Below, piece by piece: positions 47,501-57,545 of a stretch of DNA of 64,000 bases. The translations under genes were made by a program, and so were the position numbers. Position 1 is the stretch's first letter. Each line of letters begins with the position of its first letter. The stretch lies in assembly GCA_018340375.1 (NCBI GenBank), contig JAFFJZ010000030.1:1240001-1304000 (forward strand). Reading direction: 5' to 3'. The notes under the pieces were generated by a model, which did no database searches, had not been told where the DNA came from, and saw only the letters and a list, made by a program, of their open reading frames with translations. This DNA is from Gonatopus flavifemur. Its lineage: Eukaryota; Arthropoda; Insecta; Hymenoptera; Dryinidae.

Positions 47501-47870
47501 ATACAAGCCAATCCAATCTCAAAGATTCATAGTAAATTATCTGAATTCTCTGCAGGAACACATAAAAATCTATCAGTACTCCTGTATGGATTCTCATGTG
47601 CATTTTCTCAATAGGACCATATCTATTTCCTACGACATGTGGGACAAATCGATATATGAACAGGAAGAATGTTTGAGTTGAATCAACTTGATGTAAACTT
47701 TATAACGATCGATAACCGATGTGGAGTTCGCATTGAATCCCATTCACCAGTTAGATCATGAAGTTTTAATTCTGAAATGGAAGGTATTCAACGCATTAAT
47801 TTCTTTTATATAGTTTTTATACGCGCTGTACTGCCATCCTGAACCAAAAAGCCGTATGTCAGCAAAATGT
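44550..47870. other. Repeat-poor DNA, no recognisable gene
   Basis: The frames at 45040-45282, 45391-45594 (plus) and 46213-46407, 47106-47330 (minus) have no recognised domain. A short palindrome (CTAGCTAGTAGAAACTAGCG) lies near 46894. AGGATC..GTTGACC / TCTAGTC words at 46060-46110 recall 36865-36905. Otherwise nothing. Confidence 0.35.
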
Positions 47871-47903
47871 TCCTCCATCATCATCATCCTGAAGTAATCA
47901 GTC

Positions 47904-48386
47904 TTATGACTGGTTTGATGAAATCCTCCAACCCTGTCTATTATCCGCTAACCGCTTAACTTCTGCATATCTACGACAACCCTTATTTTGTATAATTTGT
48001 TTCATATAACTCAATCTAGGTCTACCTCGAATTCGAGTTTTACCATTCATTTTTCCTTCCAATATTGTTTTCAATAAGCTATCATGCCTTAATGTGTGCC
48101 CTATCAGATTACTTCTTCTTTTCCCGACCTGTCTCAAAAGACTTCTTTTTTCATTTACCTTCAAGTACTTCTTCATTTTTTACTTTCTCTATCCACCCTA
48201 TTCTAAGCATCCTTCTATAACACCACATTTCAAAACCTTCGAGTCTTCGTTGGTCCGTTTTTCCAATTGTCCAAGTTTCGCAACCATATAATGCTGTGCT
48301 CCGAACGTAACTCTTCAAGAATTTCTTCCTCACTGCTAAGCTAATATTCTTCGAACATAGTAACTGTTTCTTTTGATGGGAAGCCT
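47904..48386 (-). pseudogene. C-terminal domain of the RTE polyprotein
   Basis: Minus-strand continuation beyond the insertion: VRKKFLKSYVRSTALYGCET, then RRLEGFEMWCYRRMLRIGW, a frameshift near 48160-48175, and KRRSNLIGHTLRHDSLLKTI with GKTRIRGRPRLSYMKQI to the stop at 47904. The CETW...FEMWCYRRMLRI...GRPR pattern is the usual tail of BovB/RTE-type proteins, likely nucleic-acid binding (family knowledge). The same tail is recognisable at 19700-20130. Confidence 0.8.
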
Positions 48387-48389
48387 GTT

Positions 48390-48717
48390 CCCAACCAGAA
48401 ATTTACAACAGGCGCAGTACCGCACCAGTACTAGCCAAGACTGGCAGGGTACTGGCATTTGTCTGGAATGATAACGCTTTTTAGTACTGGGAATTGAGTA
48501 CTGATACCATTATTCGCAATCAGTACAGGGCCAGTACTGGGTTAGTACCTGGCCGGTATTAAGTTCTCAGTACTGGTTTATCAGTACAGGCATAGTACTG
48601 TATTTTTATGTATCCAGTACTGGTCCCGTACGTGTTGACCAAGTGTTGGAGACCCAATACTGGCACTGTACTGCACCTGTTGTCAACATTGGCATATTAC
48701 GGATTTTTCTGATTGGG
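48390..48717. mobile_element. Foldback insertion in the RTE, 328 bp, CCCAACCAGAAA termini
   Basis: Starts CCCAACCAGAAA and ends with the inverse of CCCAATCAGAAA. The core is built from CAGTACTGG words in both orientations. The unoccupied site is visible in the paralogous RTE copy near 20105-20125 (AAGCCGGTTCCTTGTGC), so the limits are known to within a few bases. GTT on the left and TTT on the right may be a 3-bp duplication. Confidence 0.85.
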
Positions 48718-50322
48718 TTTCCCTTGTGCTATTCTTGCTCTTATATCTCTTGCGCTTTTACCGTTTTCTGTAATTATGTTTCCTAGATATTCAAATTCTT
48801 TGACTTGCTGAATTGTCTCTGCATCTATTTTGATTTTCGTTTTTCTTGATGTTTTCGCTGTTGTACAAATCATGAATTTTGTCTTGTCCTTATTCATATT
48901 TATACAATATTTGTCTGGTAATATTTTTCTCATAGTGTTGAGAGTATTTTCTAACTCAGCGCCACTCGTAGCTAATATAGCTATGTCATCCGCAAATCTC
49001 AAAATGCTTACATTTTCACCTTGAATCTGTAATTTCAATGGCACTTGCTCCTTCACTTCGTTCATTGCTTCTTCTATATACAAATTGAAAATCAGTGGCG
49101 ATAGTGAGCATCCTTGTCTTACCCCTCTTCTAATTTGTGCTTCTCCTTTTCGACCCTCTATTTCTATTATTGCGGTTTGATTCTTATATAATTCATATAT
49201 TATTCCCGTATCCCTGAAATTAATTCCTACCTTTTTCAAAATCGTCAACATCTTCTCCCAATCAACATTATCGAATGCTTTTTGTATATCCACAAAACCT
49301 ATATACACAGACTTTTTCAACTCTAAACTTTTCTCTACTACTGTTCTCAGTGCTAATATTGCTTCCCGCGTTCCCCTATTTTTCCTGAAACTGAACTGAT
49401 CTTCTGCTAATCTACTCTTTATTTCATTCTCTATTCTCCTGTATATGATTTTTGTCAGTATTTTCGAGGCATGTGAAGTTGAACTAATCGTCCTGTAGTT
49501 CTCGCATTTGTCTGCTCCTTGTTTTTTTGGAATGGCGACAATTTTATTCTTCTGGAAATCTCTTGGTACTTCGCGTATTTCGTACATATCTCTGACCAAT
49601 TCAAACAGTGCGTCACGAATTCTTTGACTGGAGGCTTTGATAAGGTCCACACTCATGCCATCTATTCCTGGCGCTTTATTATTTTTCAATTCTTTTAAAG
49701 CCCTGTCGAATTCTGATCTCAGAATTGAATCTCCCAATTCTTCTTCATCGATATCTTCCTCCCTCTCTAAGAATCCTATATTATCGTTCCCTTTATACAG
49801 ATCTTCTAAATGATCAATCCATTGTTCTATTTTTTCCTCCGTTCTTATCAATCGTCTCCCTAGAGAATTTTCAATCTTACTGCTTCTAGATTTCATTTGT
49901 CTAAAAAATCTCTTAACCATCCTATATGCCTCATCAATTTTCCCTAAATGTAATCTTACTTCTATATCTTGACATGTCCCCTCCAACCATTGTTCTTTTG
50001 CTTTCCTTGGTTCTCTGATTATTTTATTCCTCAGTGCCTTGTATGTCTGCTGGTCTCATTCACTATTCTTATTCTTGTATTTCCTCCTTTCATTAATTGA
50101 ATCGAGAATTCTTTCTGTTATCCATGGTTTCTTAGGCTCTATCCCATCGTTCTTCAAAATTCCATCTGCACATTGCTCTATGTTCCCCTTCATATTTGTC
50201 CATCTACCCTCTATTTCCAAGTCTTTCTCTTGTCGATCCTCCAATTTTTCGTTCAACATCACTTTGAATGCCTCCCGTGTTTTTCCTTGTTTGAAATTCT
50301 TCAAATCCCATCTTTTTTGCAT
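48718..50322 (-). pseudogene. RTE reverse transcriptase domain
   Basis: After the frameshift, 50322-50059 encodes the linker (TREAFKVMLNEKLEDRQEKD). A TGA at 50056-50058 follows, then the same frame runs to 48718: NNKAPGIDGMSVDLIKASS, AIPKKQGADKCENYR, GFVDIQKAFDNVDW (motif A, catalytic Asp), GVRQGCSLSPLIFNLYIEEA (motif B), ILRFADDIAIL (motif C, FADD, two Asp) and NMNKDKTKFMI. All catalytic residues are present, so the RT core is intact in sequence even though the polyprotein is not. It stops at the hairpin insertion. Confidence 0.85.
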
Positions 50323-50339
50323 TTTCCTTTTTTTTCAGA

Positions 50340-51214
50340 GCTTTGAATTTAAGAGAACATTTCATCAGCAACATCTTGTGATCACTATCTATATCCGCGC
50401 CTGGATAAGTTTTACAGCTTTTCACTTGGTTTCTGAATCTTTGTTTTACTAATATGTAATCAATTTGATATCTTGCTGTATCTCCTGGAATTTTTCAAGT
50501 ATAGATTCTTCTTGGATGATTTTTGAATAATGTGTTGGTAATAACCATTTCATGGCTTTCACAGAATTCGATTAAACGTTGTCCTCTTTCATTTCTTTTT
50601 CCTAACGCAAAATCTCCTATTATGTTGCCCTCTTTTCCTTGCCCTACTACCGCATTCCAGTCACCTATGATCATTAAATTTTCTTCTCCCTTTACATATT
50701 CTATTACTTCTTCTATTTCATCGTACGTTTTTTCGATATCTTCCTCTGAGTATGCAGATGTGGGCATGTATACTTGAACTATAACAGTGTCTACCGGTTT
50801 TGTTCTCACTCTGACCATCATTACGCGTTCGCTATGTTGCAAATAATTTTCTATCCTATTCCCTTCCCTTTTATGCATTATGATTCCCACACCTGCTTGA
50901 CCATTCTTTGATCCTGTATGAATGATTCTATAATCCCCACTCGAGAAATCCCCTTCTTGCGGCCATCTCATTTCACTAATTCTCATTATATCGCTCCCTA
51001 ACCTATTCATTTCTAATTTCAAATTTTCTAATTTCCCTGTTTGTCTCAGTGATCTAACATTCCACGCTCCGACTCGAAGAATGTTCTCTTTCTTCCCTAT
51101 CCTCTTTGGTTCTCTGCCTTGTTTGATGAGGCTCTCTCGAGTAGCCTCCACCTGGAGATCCGAACGGGAGGCTATTCCACCTCCGGAATATCTTACCCGA
51201 AAGAACGCCATCAT
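50340..51214 (-). pseudogene. APE-type endonuclease domain of the RTE polyprotein
   Basis: The frame from about 51214 shows the exonuclease-endonuclease-phosphatase fold motifs in order: LRVGAWNVRSLRQ (Asn), ISEMRW (catalytic Glu), NLMIIGDWNAVVG (Asp, Asn). After a TGA that replaces an expected Trp in RRIYTWK (near 50495) the same frame gives QIDYILVKQRF and IDSDHKMLL (Asp-His pair). The enzyme nicks target DNA to prime reverse transcription (family knowledge). A frameshift in an A-rich run near 50325-50340 ends the continuous frame. Confidence 0.85.
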
Positions 51215-51249
51215 GTTGTTGTTGTTGCTTTTCGCTTCCTCGTTTAGAG

Positions 51250-52480
51250 GGAAGCTTTGTGATCGTTTCGAGGAGCCGAAAATTTTTTTGTCTCGAAATT
51301 AAATATTTCCTAGACCAAAATGTTCCTCAGAATTCAGGGAACAAGTTTGTTACCGTGTCTGTCTGTCTGTCTGTCTGTGTGGCTGTAGCCCCCCCCCCCC
51401 CAAGTTTCGTACGCGCATATCTCCCGTTCTGCTTATCCGATCGTTTCGAAATTTACATCACAGTTGTGGACTAGGGTGATAGTGGTCCCATATAAGTTTC
51501 AACCTGAACCATTCAGGAAAATTGGGTGTATGAGAGGAACTCTGACAAACAATGAACATTTTGCGTACGCGTGTATCTTTGCTTCCTATTATCCGAATCC
51601 GATCAAACTTTAACCACGTTTTAGTCATGACCTGATAGTAGTCCCATATAAGTTTTATCCAAATCGATTGAAAACTGTGGAAAATTTTTCTTCGGAATCT
51701 GTATTTTTTTTAAGCATGCCTTCCCCATGTCCATATTATCCGAATGTCTTGAAACTCCGAGTTCATTCGAGTTACGAGATTTTAGTTACATCATATAAAT
51801 TTCAGGCACATTGGAATTGGGGGGAGTGAAAAAAGCGAATCAAGTTCCTTTTTGTCTGTCCATTTGTCTGTGTGTATCTATTTGTTCGTACTATTCGATC
51901 GTGATGAAATTTTCATCAGAGTCATATGCAGTGTTGATAGTGGTTCCATATAAGTTTCAACCTCATCGTTACAGAAGAGCGGGAGGGGTGAGGAGAAATT
52001 TTTGCAAAAATCATGATTTTGCAAACGCGTATATCTCCGCTTCCTATTATCTGATTGCAATCAAACTTATACCACGTTCTGGCGATGATTCTATAGTGGC
52101 CCCATATGAGTTTCATTCTAATCGATTGAAAACTGTGGAAAATGTTTGTTTCGCGGTTCACATTATTTGACAATATTTTGAAAGCATGCCTTCCCCATGT
52201 CGGTATCATCCAAATGCCATGAAACTTGTAGTATAATCAGTTTACGGGGTTTAGTTGTATGATGTGAATTTCAAACAAATCGGAATTGGTGGAAGAAATT
52301 GGTAAGCACTGAGCTTCGAAACAAAATTTGGAAATTTCGTAAACATCGTTAACATGCGGATAACTTCCGTTTCTATCATCCAATTCTCATGAAATTTCCA
52401 CCACAGCTTTATGCGGTGTTGATCGCAGTCCTATATAAATTTCAACCTGATTCTCTAAGAAAAACGGGAGAGAGAAAGAA
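51250..52480. repeat. Degenerate tandem repeat, about 460-bp period
   Basis: Landmarks recur: CCATATAAGTTTCAACCT near 51487, 51943 and (as TATATAAATTTCAACCTGAT) 52429; TATCTC/TCCGCTTCCTATTATC with ATCAAACTT near 51570 and 52026; CATGCCTTCCCCATGTC near 51716 and 52185; TCGATTGAAAACTGTGGAAAA near 51662 and 52123. A GTCTGTCTGT tract (51357-51378) and a run of 12 C precede the first unit. The 119-residue plus frame at 51811-52170 is a read through the repeat, not a gene. An inverted relative lies at 17985-18370. Mechanism and class unknown. Confidence 0.65.
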
Positions 52481-52499
52481 AACATGTATTTTTTTTTCA

Positions 52500-53125
52500 A
52501 CACAAACGAGGAAGCCATGTGCCAATTGGCAGTTTTTTTCAATAAATTAAAATTAAAAATTCTAGGTTTGGAGAAAAGATTTCATTCCCTCGGGAATATT
52601 AAAAGATATCAAGGAAGGTAGTTTCCCCTTGCTTTCCTTCCGTTTCTGCCGATGGTCCTGGCGTTGAGATGATTTAGTTTCTCTCAGTTTGTATTCTCCC
52701 TCTCGAGTAGTTTATTCCACCCGAAAAAGAGACCCAAATCTGAGATACTTATCCTCCCCACCATGTAAAGGAAGCAGATACTACCAAGAATGGATAAAAA
52801 GGATATCAAGGACAGGTATCAAGAATATCCCCCTGGAAGACCCGCAATCATCCCACGAGGAGGAATTTCCCTCCATTTTTTACATATTCATATTCCAATA
52901 GGTTTTGTATGTGTGTTTCGATTCAAAAAATCTTCACACTATTGGAAACTATTTGAAAAACTGATTTAGAAATCACGGCGTTTGGATTATTTGAAAGCCT
53001 TAATATCTCGGAACATGAAAATTTTGACATATGGCTCTTTGGCTTACGACCGTACTCACTGATGGGATACACTTATGGAAAACTCGAATGAGTACCGTAT
53101 CAGGACTAGCAAGCATGTATTATCT
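52500..53125. other. No recognisable gene
   Basis: CCCTCGGGAATATT, AAAAGATATCAAGG and related words around 52590-52620 recur near 52790-52850, perhaps a decayed repeat. No coding frame with a motif. Confidence 0.35.
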
Positions 53126-53126
53126 A

Positions 53127-53388
53127 CACTGGTAGAAGAACCTTGTTATAGTTACCAAATGAATTTAGTTTCGTCAAATATATGATCGGTTTGTCATTAC
53201 CAAGATTTGGTAACTATCACCAGAATTTGGTAATATTAACCAATGTTTGGTAACTATAACCCAAGTTTTTAGTTAGGGAATCTGAATGTGGTTGATTATA
53301 ACTAAATATTTACTTTGTCATATCCAACTATGAAATTTAGTAATTATTACCAAATACTGGTGACTATAACTAAATTCTTCTCTCAGTG
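53127..53388. mobile_element. MITE, 262 bp, CACTG..AGAAGAA termini
   Basis: CACTGGTAGAAGAA at the left and CACTGAGAGAAGAA (reverse complement) at the right. The interior consists of TTGGTAACTAT / ATAACCAA-type words in both orientations. TA flanks both ends (53125-53126, 53389-53390). Confidence 0.85.
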
Positions 53389-53390
53389 TA

Positions 53391-54195
53391 TACCCATATC
53401 GATTCTAGCTAGCGCATGGATGGAAAAATGGTATCCTCAGACAAATTTCTACTCAGATTGTAGAATTCACAAAATTATGGTATACGTATTTCCTTATATT
53501 GGCTCAATCTCATTTTGAAGGGGTGAAATGTCCCCTCAAAGATTGGGAAAAATAATGGAGATTTTGAATTTCATCGAATATTTTGGAAGCAAGAAAGTGG
53601 TTCACTCTCTCAAAGGGAAATTGACCCGATATAAAAAAATGTGAATCCCCTACTTTTTGAGTTCTACAACGTATCTCATTTTGGAAGCGATCAGTGCCAG
53701 AGCGTTCTGATCGTTCCCTAGTCAGAAATATTGACCTAAAATCTTATCAATCACGAATTCGGCGCTATTGCCCAGATCAGATAATATTCGCATATTGGGG
53801 GAAGCGTTATCCTCCCTCTAACAGCACATCCACCGATGTATTAGTTGCTCCTACGTAGTCCTCACGTGGATAACAGTTTGCTCCGTGGAGTTTACGTGGA
53901 CGAAACGGAGAGATCAGGATGCTATTACGGCTGTGGAAAGTGATGTTCAATTATAATCTTGAGTTTACTAAACTCGTAGATTGTACCACACCTAGCAACA
54001 TCTATCTGAGAACAGCTATTCACCAACTGCACTGTTGTTGTTCCAGGTGACGCAATAATTATTTTCGTTAATGCAATTGAGCTAGATCATTCATTTGAAT
54101 ATCCTCAAATAGACTTGTTAGACACGAAAAAATCTACGAGTGCTTTTCCTCCATTTGCATTTACCAAGTTTGGTTGGAATCTATCAATTTGAAAT
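53391..54195. other. No recognisable gene
   Basis: No motif-bearing frame and no long inverted repeat seen. Confidence 0.35.
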
Positions 54196-54200
54196 AGTGA

Positions 54201-54414
54201 AATCACAATGATTTTGCGGTGAAAAAGCGACCACTGTAAAATATCAACTGTGGAATTAGTCAATATCATATGATTTTGGCAGTGAAACATCACTGATTTA
54301 ATTGGTAAGAAGTACTTCTAACTGCATAATTAGTGACTGTTTCTGAATTACGCAGTGAATTCTCATTGATTCCATTCAGAGATGAACCATTGACTGCAAA
54401 ATCAGTGAGATTTC
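54201..54414. repeat. Possible foldback with ATCACTGATTT words
   Basis: AAATCACAATGATTTTGCGG near 54203 is mirrored by CTGCAAAATCAGTGAGATTT near 54395. Between them CAGTGA / TCACTGATT words recur. The termini are not well defined. Confidence 0.4.
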
Positions 54415-54476
54415 TTTCAAATGCAGGAAGTGGTTCAGTAAAAAAAAATAACTTCTATACCAGAAATGGCAGGTTC

Positions 54477-54861
54477 CACGGAGAATAAAAATTGGCTGAA
54501 GTAACAAATTCAGGTATTATATATATAAAATAGCGAATCTTTTTGCCAACTTAGAACAAAGTTCGTAGACACAAGTCAATGGATCGCTGAAAGAGCAACA
54601 TAATTAACTAAAACAGCAAATGTTCCACTGGACTAACAAAATTTTCAGTAGTTTATACAGAATAGCAAACAAATTTCCCTGGAGAAGTCGATATTTTTTG
54701 CTATTCCAGCTGAGAAATCGCTTTAGTGACGAACGAGATTGCTGTGATAGAAAATATATTGCTGTCACAGCAAAAAATTCGCTGTCTTAAGCGTGTTTTC
54801 ATTTGTTCTTCAACTGATTGCTGTTATGGACAGTAACCAGTGCTGTTTTCTTTCTTCCGTG
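54477..54861. mobile_element. MITE, 385 bp, second member of the GCTG..CAGCAAA family
   Basis: Begins CACGGAGAATAAAAATTGGC and ends with the inverse of CACGGAAGAAAGAAAACAGC. It shares the interior block GGTATTATATAT-ATAGCG/A, TATACAGAATAGCAAACAAATTT and GCAGCAAA/CTGTCACAGC words with 31650-32019, in the same order, but is more diverged. No matching flanking dinucleotide. Confidence 0.7.
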
Positions 54862-54930
54862 AACCAATGCTTCTTTGATCGCAGATATGGATGAAAAAAG
54901 TAATTGATTCATATATGAAAAACAAATGAT

Positions 54931-54999
54931 GGTCCCCGGGACGTGAACCCGGGCCCACATCGTCGCAGTCACTCTCCTTGACCGCTCAGCTAGCGGACC
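54931..54999 (-). other. tRNA-like sequence (SINE head or relic)
   Basis: On the minus strand: a Ser/Leu-type A-box (TAGCTGAGCGGTCAAGG), a perfect five-base T stem with a seven-base loop (CCGGG TTCACGT CCCGG), and a T-run 10-15 bases downstream that could end polymerase III transcription. The acceptor stem pairs only over GGTCC/GGACC and no normal anticodon stem forms, so I do not call a functional tRNA. Confidence 0.45.
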
Positions 55000-55505
55000 T
55001 TGCTTACGTAAGGGGGTAACTATCGTCGCAGTAAAAGAACTTCAGATGTTTGAAATGCTCATATCTGAAAAACGGCTGTTCATCTGGACAGGGTTGAAAC
55101 TATTTCAGCCACCACTGGCTTTTATTGTGGTTTTAACCAATTTTGGCCGGCCTGGATTTTTTTCTGAATTTTTGGTCTAAATTGGTCAAAAATGTCTACA
55201 CAAAAAAATTGCATCCTGAAAGGTCTCATAGTTTTCAGACAAACAAAAGAATGAAGGCCACGTGGGAAAAAAACATTTTACAACCAATATTCAAAAAACG
55301 TGACTTATCAGTTTAGGGATAAATAGGATTGTTGAAAAATTATGTCAGTGCTAACGCTTGAAGTTAGTAGTCTCGCTATAAAAATTAATGCATGATGTAA
55401 GAAAAATTTGTAGCATGCACTGAGTGGCACTATGAAAAATGAACAACAAAAACATTGGGAATTTCAAGCATTCACACTAACAATATACATTAACGATACT
55501 TCATG
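55000..55505. other. No recognisable gene
   Basis: TATCGTCGCAGTAAAAGAAC near 55021 echoes the GTCGCAGTCAC of the tRNA-like sequence. Otherwise nothing. Confidence 0.3.
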
Positions 55506-55507
55506 AC

Positions 55508-55689
55508 CGTACTCTCTAAATTGGGAACAGTGAGATTTCCACTCGAACGGAAAGATAGGTTCCCTTCTGGCTGACTAAAGAGTGAAATTCCACTCTTTTG
55601 GAGTGAGAATTCACTCTTTAGGCAGCCAGGAGGGAACCTATCTTTTCATTCGAGTGGAATTCTCATCCTTCCGTATTGAGAGAGTGGAC
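55508..55689. repeat. Foldback, about 182 bp
   Basis: ACTCTCTAAATTGGGAACAG, TTCCACTCGAACGG and AAAGATAGGTTCCC are mirrored on the right (GGGAACCTATCTTTTCATTC, GAGTGGAATTCTCATCC, GAGAGAGT). The centre is AGAGTGAAATTCCACTCTTT. Confidence 0.75.
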
Positions 55690-56085
55690 TGATAGTTAGA
55701 TTTCTGAATATTACGCGGTTAAAAGTAAAATAGGTAAACACGAAATTCTTCCCATTAAAGTATGGAGTTTATTTATTCTCATAAAATTGAAACAGTTTTA
55801 AAATTTATTGTGTGGAGTGGGAGAGTGCTTTTATGCGTGCACGTACGTGAAAAAGAAATTGCACGCGATTTCGCATGAAGATTTTGAAGATAGCAAGGAT
55901 GAAGGTGAAAAACTGGACAGGATCACATAATCAGATAAGTTTATTTACTATTTTCGTGTCTTTTACAAAATAGAACATGTTTTGGTATAAGAAATTTACT
56001 TTGTGATTAATTTTTTATGTTTCAGATCAAAACCTCTGCAACTATGGTAATATTAGCGACAGTTCTGGCTTGTACGAGAAGTACG
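55690..56085. other. No recognisable gene
   Basis: AT-rich DNA between a foldback and the composite repeat. No frame or inverted repeat of note. Confidence 0.3.
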
Positions 56086-56089
56086 AGAA

Positions 56090-57225
56090 GTCTTGAAGAA
56101 TTTTCTAAAAGATATCTTTTCGTATTCGAGAAGATGTCTTATGCAACATGAATAGATTTCTAAAAGATGTCTCGGAGACTTCTCCAAGATATCTTCAAGA
56201 AGAAATTGAGAAATCTAAAAGAGTTCTTCAAGATTTCTTAAAGATGTCTTGCAAAATTCATAAAAATGTCTTGGAAGAAGCTTGAATTTATTCACGAAAA
56301 AAAATTCTAACACCTCTCCTTTTTCCTTCTCCTCCTTTACCCCATATTTGTCTTTGTCGCTCTCGCACTCCTATGAAGTTGACTTTATCATAATCCTTGA
56401 GGTTGCGGGAATCGAACCCGCGCATCTTACGATGTACTTACGCTTCAGTGACCTGGGCTATAGAGACAGTTCGGTTTTGATGCTTATGATTGTCAATATA
56501 ACACAGTGGAATCGTGTCAGTGGTGTACATTTTCAGAGTAGAAGTGATCTTTTGAAAAAAACTGTTATTATATAAACAAATGTCAGATAAGTTGGTCGTG
56601 GATACCACAGATTCTTCCTAAATCATTTCTATCCCAACGTTATTGAAGAATAACTTATTAATGAGTATGAATGAGAATTTTTGTGAATTTACTTGAAGGC
56701 TGTACATAAAATTGAGCGTGAAAAGTTCAGTAATTTATAAAATATTTGTGTCTTGAAGATTCGTTAATTCCAATGCGGGTGTTTAAAGATTACAATATCG
56801 TACTTTTCGCACAATTTAAAATCTCTTGGCATGTTTATAGATTTTTCAAGCTTTCGATTTGTGACCGAATTTATCACATGTGTAATTCGATTATAATTAA
56901 AGGCACATTCCGAGTGTTATTCATGTCAATTCATATGATCAGGTATTTATCACCTAAACCTGATGACAATCTATCTTCTTAAACATATTTTGTTGAAGTC
57001 TCCCAGGAAAATATCTTTCAAACGCCTCTCAAAGATATCTTTGAGATATCTCGCATGGTCGTCTTGGAGATGTCTTGAATCGAGACATCTTTTAGGAATC
57101 TTTCACAAGATGTCTTTCCAACACTCCTGAAAGATATCTTTGAGAACTCCTCAAGAACGTTCTTGAAAATCTCTCAATTGAGTATTCTTTTAGATATCTT
57201 CAAGAACTGCGTGCTGTGTGGGTGG
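56090..57225. repeat. Composite repeat, copy B: GATATCTT-rich arms around a tRNA-like core
   Basis: Left arm 56090-56285 and right arm 57000-57210 are dense in AAGATATCTT / AGATGTCTT words. The middle (56285-56560) matches copy A (4190-4470) through CTTGAAGAATT, ATAAAAATAT/GTCT, the pyrimidine tract, CACTCCTATG, the tRNA-like sequence and GTGTA(T/C)ATTTTCAGAGT. The plus frame 56282-56575 runs through the repeat and is not a gene. The 56580-56990 part has no match in copy A. Confidence 0.6.
56398..56470 (-). other. tRNA-like sequence in composite repeat B
   Basis: On the minus strand there is a perfect T-arm (GCGGG TTCGATT CCCGC), a B-box GGTTCGATTCC and an A-box-like TATAGCCCAGGTCACTGAAG, with a short CATC..GATG hairpin between. 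The acceptor stem does not form. It is the better-preserved partner of 4310-4376. Confidence 0.5.
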
Positions 57226-57251
57226 CAATTCCCTGACCATGACACCATCCA

Positions 57252-57475
57252 CACGGAAAAAATAATTTAGCTGCAGCAGCTAAGTAGCTAGCACGGACAC
57301 AGACAGCCATTAAATCAGCTCCTGCAGCTAAATTACAGCTGTTACAGCAAAAAATTTGCATTTGTAGTTAATTTATTTGCGGTAACAGCTAAAATTTAGC
57401 TGCAGGAGCTAATTTAATGGCTGTCCGTGTCCGTGCTAGCTACTTAGCCGCTGCAGCTAAATCATTTTTTCCGTG
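57252..57475. mobile_element. Near-perfect hairpin, 224 bp, CACGGAAAAAAT termini
   Basis: Arms match almost base for base: CACGGAAAAAATAATTTAGC at the left, the inverse of CACGGAAAAAATGATTTAGC at the right, then TAAGTAGCTAGCACGGACAC and TTAGCTCCTGCAGCTAA-type blocks. The centre is near 57363. CA lies outside both ends. Interior AGCTAAAT words recall the GCTG..CAGCAAA family. Confidence 0.85.
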
Positions 57476-57545
57476 CAGAAAGTTCCTGAGGATGAAGATG
57501 AGCTAATGGATTGAATCAAATACCAACCCATATTTAAAAAATAGA

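Larger units (their letters stand above)
47877..51235 (-). mobile_element. RTE/BovB-like non-LTR retrotransposon, longest copy
   Basis: About 3.35 kb including a 328-bp later insertion. On the minus strand it reads endonuclease, linker, reverse transcriptase and C-terminal domain, then a short 3' UTR ending in GAT triplets (plus-strand CATCATCATCAT at 47877-47888). One long frame broken by at least two stops and two frameshifts. The 5' limit near 51235 is where the reading frame and homology give way to the 51-52 kb repeat. No target duplication was identified. Confidence 0.85.

Noticed and set aside
54931..54999. Candidate functional tRNA gene
   Set aside because: Good T-arm and A/B boxes, but no seven-base acceptor stem and no regular anticodon stem. 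Kept only as tRNA-like, as for 4310, 12194 and 56398.
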